Shown here: positions 61,687-64,000 of the stretch, one piece after another | Layout of the letters: every line of letters starts with the position of its first letter | How positions within the stretch are numbered: position 1 is the stretch's first letter | Program-made: the position numbers and the translations under genes | Notes under the pieces: model-generated | Database searches by the model: none | What the model saw: only the letters and a program-made list of their open reading frames with translations | Told to the model about the DNA's origin: nothing | From: Arthrobacter cavernae | Lineage (GTDB): Bacteria > Actinomycetota > Actinomycetes > Actinomycetales > Micrococcaceae | DNA length: 64,000 nt | NCBI RefSeq assembly: GCF_017368795.1 | Contig: NZ_JAFNLL010000009.1 | Location: 1 to 64,000 of the forward strand | Direction: 5' to 3'

Positions 61687-62541
61687 GTGGCGATCGAGAA
61701 GAACACCCGGCAGCTGGACGAAGGCATCGTCCAGGACTTCAGTTCGCGCATGAGCTATGCCTCCTACCTGCAGCTGCCCGTGCTGCTCAGCGCCCAGCAG
61801 CCCGTCAGCCAGCCCGTCCACCATGATGAGCTGCTGTTCATCATCCAGCACCAGACCACCGAGCTCTGGCTCAAGCTGGTCCTGCACGAGCTGCGCAGCG
61901 CGGCCGGCTGGCTCCGCTCGGATGACCTTGGCGCCGCGCTCAAAGCCATCGCCCGCGTCAAGCACATCCAGAAGACGCTCACCGAGCAGTGGTCGGTCCT
62001 GGCCACGCTGACGCCCACAGAGTACGCGCAGTTCCGCGGCTTCCTCGGCAGCTCCTCCGGCTTCCAGTCCAGCCAGTACCGCGCCGTGGAGTTCATCCTC
62101 GGCAACAAGAACAGCAAGATGCTGCCCGTGTTCGACTCCGATCCCGAGGCCAGGGCCATGCTCGAGGAGATCTTGCACGCCCCGAGCCTCTACGACGAGT
62201 TCCTGGCGTACCTGCACCGCCGGGGGTTCGCGGTCCCGGCCGCGCTGTTGGAGCGCGACGTCACCCAGGCCCACCAGTTCGAGCCAGCACTGGTTCCGGT
62301 GTTCAAGCACATCTACGAACACGCCAAGGAAAACTGGGGAGCCTACGAGGCCTGCGAGGAACTTGTCGACCTGGAGGACAACTTCCAGCTCTGGCGCTTC
62401 CGGCACCTGCGCACCGTCCAGCGGACCATCGGCATGAAGCGCGGAACCGGCGGCTCCACCGGGGCGGCTTTCCTCAAGAAAGCCCTTGAACTGACCTTCT
62501 TCCCGGAACTCTTCGCGGTGCGGACCGAGATCGGCACATGA
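61687..62541 (+). CDS. kynA: Tryptophan 2,3-dioxygenase
   Basis: The 284-residue heme enzyme opens the indole ring of tryptophan to N-formylkynurenine. Distal His55 (FIIQHQTTELW) and proximal heme-ligand His240 (FRHLRTVQR) are present at the same numbers as in the Xanthomonas enzyme. Other blocks are YLQLPVLLSAQ, FQSSQYRAVEFILGNKN, and GGSTGAAFLKKAL (substrate-binding Thr). The start is GTG 61687. No kynurenine formamidase or kynureninase gene is beside it; it sits alone between ribF and rpsO. Confidence 0.95.
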   Translation: MAIEKNTRQLDEGIVQDFSSRMSYASYLQLPVLLSAQQPVSQPVHHDELLFIIQHQTTELWLKLVLHELRSAAGWLRSDDLGAALKAIARVKHIQKTLTEQWSVLATLTPTEYAQFRGFLGSSSGFQSSQYRAVEFILGNKNSKMLPVFDSDPEARAMLEEILHAPSLYDEFLAYLHRRGFAVPAALLERDVTQAHQFEPALVPVFKHIYEHAKENWGAYEACEELVDLEDNFQLWRFRHLRTVQRTIGMKRGTGGSTGAAFLKKALELTFFPELFAVRTEIGT

Positions 62542-62602
62542 GCGCCCGGCAGCGTCCCGGGGCACCTTCCGGACGCTGAAGAGCAGGCTCACAGCACCGC
62601 TT

Positions 62603-62632
62603 TCGACAACTTTGCCGGCCTGCCGGTAAACT
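62603..62632 (+). promoter_or_regulatory. Promoter of rpsO
   Basis: TCGACA (62603-62608), an 18-base spacer and TAAACT (62627-62632) lie 124 bases before the rpsO start. The leader between is long and GC-rich. Confidence 0.5.
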
Positions 62633-62755
62633 GGTCTGTGGATCCGGCTGCAGTCCGTGGCGGCTGGACCTGTTTTTGTGTGCGGTTGCCGCAGCGAAGA
62701 CAACCCGGCAGCGAGGCGCTGAATCGGGAAGCACGGCACAACTCTAGGAGTTCAC

Positions 62756-63025
62756 GTGGCACTTGACGCCGCTGTAAAGCAGTCCATCATCAAGGAATAC
62801 GCAACGTCTGAAGGCGACACCGGTTCGCCCGAGGTCCAGGTTGCTGTCCTGACCCAGCGGATCAAGGATCTGACTGAGCACATGAAGGAGCACAAGCACG
62901 ACTTCCACACCCAGCGCGGTCTGCTGGCCATGGTTGGTCGTCGCAAGCGCATGCTTGGCTACCTGAAGAACACTGACATCGCCCGCTACCGTTCGCTCAT
63001 CGAGCGCCTCGGCCTGCGCCGCTAG
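62756..63025 (+). CDS. rpsO: 30S ribosomal protein S15
   Basis: The 89-residue protein binds 16S rRNA early in 30S assembly. The family pattern is complete: [40 protein letters not shown], and [16 protein letters not shown] with [13 protein letters not shown]. The start is GTG 62756 with TAGGAG upstream. rpsO before pnp is the conserved order. Confidence 0.97.
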   Translation: MALDAAVKQSIIKEYATSEGDTGSPEVQVAVLTQRIKDLTEHMKEHKHDFHTQRGLLAMVGRRKRMLGYLKNTDIARYRSLIERLGLRR

Positions 63026-63117
63026 TCAGCTTTAGGGGCGGCTCGTTCCACGCGGACCGGGCCGCCTTCTTGGAAAAACAACTACATCAGGAATCAACCG
63101 CATCGCGCATTCGCGGT

Positions 63118-63170
63118 CCTCGGTAGTGATCCCCGGGAGCAGCCTTCGGTGACGAAGGCACGGCCCGAGG
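63118..63170 (+). other. Structured leader of pnp
   Basis: An outer stem CCTCGG/CCGAGG (63118-63123 with 63165-63170) encloses a 6-bp hairpin CCTTCG-GTGA-CGAAGG (63143-63158). In E. coli the pnp leader is cut by RNase III and controlled by PNPase; a similar role here is inferred. Confidence 0.4.
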
Positions 63171-63267
63171 GTCTCGATCGATGACCGGGTGTCGTACAGG
63201 CCAACAAAAGACGTGGCCTGGGTTGATGCGGCGGACTTCCGTCACACAGAAACGGAGGTGACTCTCA

Positions 63268-64000
63268 ATGGAGGGTCCCGAAATCCAGTTCTCCGAAGCG
63301 ATCATCGACAACGGCCGTTTCGGCAAGCGTGTCATCCGCTTCGAAACCGGCCGTCTTGCCAAGCAGGCAGCCGGTGCATCGATGGTCTACATCGACGAAG
63401 ACACCGCACTCCTCTCGGCAACCACCGCGGGCAAGCAGCCGCGCGAAGGCTTCGACTTCTTCCCGCTGACGGTTGACGTTGAAGAGCGCATGTACGCTGC
63501 CGGCCGCATCCCGGGCTCGTTCTTCCGCCGTGAAGGCCGCCCGTCCACCGAGGCCATCCTGGCTTGCCGCCTCATGGACCGCCCGCTGCGCCCGGCCTTC
63601 GTGAAGGGCCTGCGCAACGAGGTCCAGATCGTGGTCACCGTTCTGGCGATCAACCCGGACGAGCTCTACGACGTCGTCGCCATCAACGCGTCCTCGATGT
63701 CCACCCAGCTTTCCGGCCTCCCGTTCTCCGGCCCGATCGGCGGCGTCCGCGTTGCCCTCATCGCCGACGAGCAGGGTTCGCAGTGGGTTGCTTTCCCGAA
63801 GCACTCCCAGCTCGAGAACGCCGTGTTCAACATGGTTGTGGCCGGCCGCATCGCCGGTGACGACGTCGCCATCATGATGGTTGAAGCCGAAGCCACGGAC
63901 AACTCCTGGGCACTCATCAAGGAACAGGGCGCCACCGCCCCCACCGAAGAGGTTGTCTCCGAGGGCCTCGAGGCTGCCAAGCCGTTCATCAAGGCCCTGT
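63268..64000 (+). CDS. pnp: Polyribonucleotide nucleotidyltransferase (partial, 5' end)
   Basis: The first 244 codons are present; the gene runs off the window. The first RNase PH domain is seen: [60 protein letters not shown] and [20 protein letters not shown]. PNPase degrades mRNA with phosphate and forms the degradosome core. The ATG 63268 has GGAGGTG upstream, and a structured leader precedes it. Confidence 0.96.
   Translation, partial: MEGPEIQFSEAIIDNGRFGKRVIRFETGRLAKQAAGASMVYIDEDTALLSATTAGKQPREGFDFFPLTVDVEERMYAAGRIPGSFFRREGRPSTEAILACRLMDRPLRPAFVKGLRNEVQIVVTVLAINPDELYDVVAINASSMSTQLSGLPFSGPIGGVRVALIADEQGSQWVAFPKHSQLENAVFNMVVAGRIAGDDVAIMMVEAEATDNSWALIKEQGATAPTEEVVSEGLEAAKPFIKAL

Overview
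The window is high-GC DNA from an actinobacterium, most likely a member of Arthrobacter, Pseudarthrobacter or a related Micrococcaceae genus. This is inferred from GTG/TTG starts, the GC-rich third positions, the Ala/Pro/Gly-rich IF2 N-terminus, the Ala/Glu tail of ribosomal protein S2, and the dxr-rip-ispG-GNAT-proS and rimP-nusA-ylxR-infB-rbfA gene orders. No tRNA, rRNA, CRISPR array, insertion sequence or phage gene was recognised, and no stretch over 300 bases lacks a gene.

Layout. 1-4.2 kb: rpsB end, tsf, pyrH, frr, cdsA and a DivIVA-like gene. 4.3-10.2 kb: two divergent solute:sodium symporter loci, each with a DUF485 partner; the minus-strand one is translationally linked to a LytTR regulator and lies beside a LytS-type kinase, and the plus-strand one has a CRP-type site upstream. 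10.3-24.5 kb: small membrane genes, an Lrp regulator, a branched-chain 2-oxoacid dehydrogenase operon (bkdABC) behind a perfect CRP-type palindrome, then a TetR regulator with tandem operators and a seven-gene leucine/isovalerate operon (mccB, mccA, acyl-CoA dehydrogenase, scoA, scoB, MaoC, CitE-like lyase). Gene content matches the Mycobacterium tuberculosis Rv2495c-Rv2506 region. 24.6-28.6 kb: a lipase-maturation-factor-like membrane protein, dxr and the rip/rseP site-2 protease.

28.6-40.2 kb is an accessory block lying between rip and ispG, genes that are normally neighbours. It carries a 1679-residue secreted animal-type heme peroxidase with RTX calcium repeats, a fibronectin domain and three SLH-like repeats; a Tat-exported multicopper oxidase with the same kind of SLH-like tail; a small membrane protein; an ABC exporter overlapping a NUDIX/histidine-phosphatase fusion whose phosphatase domain lacks its catalytic histidine; and a YciI-like protein. 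RTX heme peroxidases (MopA type) and multicopper oxidases are the two known classes of bacterial Mn(II) oxidase, so a wall-attached metal-oxidising module is the most interesting hypothesis here.

40.2-51.5 kb: ispG, a GNAT acetyltransferase, a lipoprotein, a self-regulated ABC-2 exporter operon with a 28-bp palindromic operator, a 74-residue helix-hairpin-helix-like protein, proS, a TSUP permease, an APH(6)-like kinase, a VIT-type transporter and a DUF4439 protein. 51.6-64 kb: rimP-nusA-ylxR-infB-rbfA, an aminotransferase, truB, two small membrane proteins, ribF, tryptophan 2,3-dioxygenase, rpsO and the start of pnp. Recurring regulatory features are four-base ATGA/GTGA overlaps, -10 boxes placed so that transcripts would start at the start codon (leaderless), and strong GC-rich terminator hairpins.
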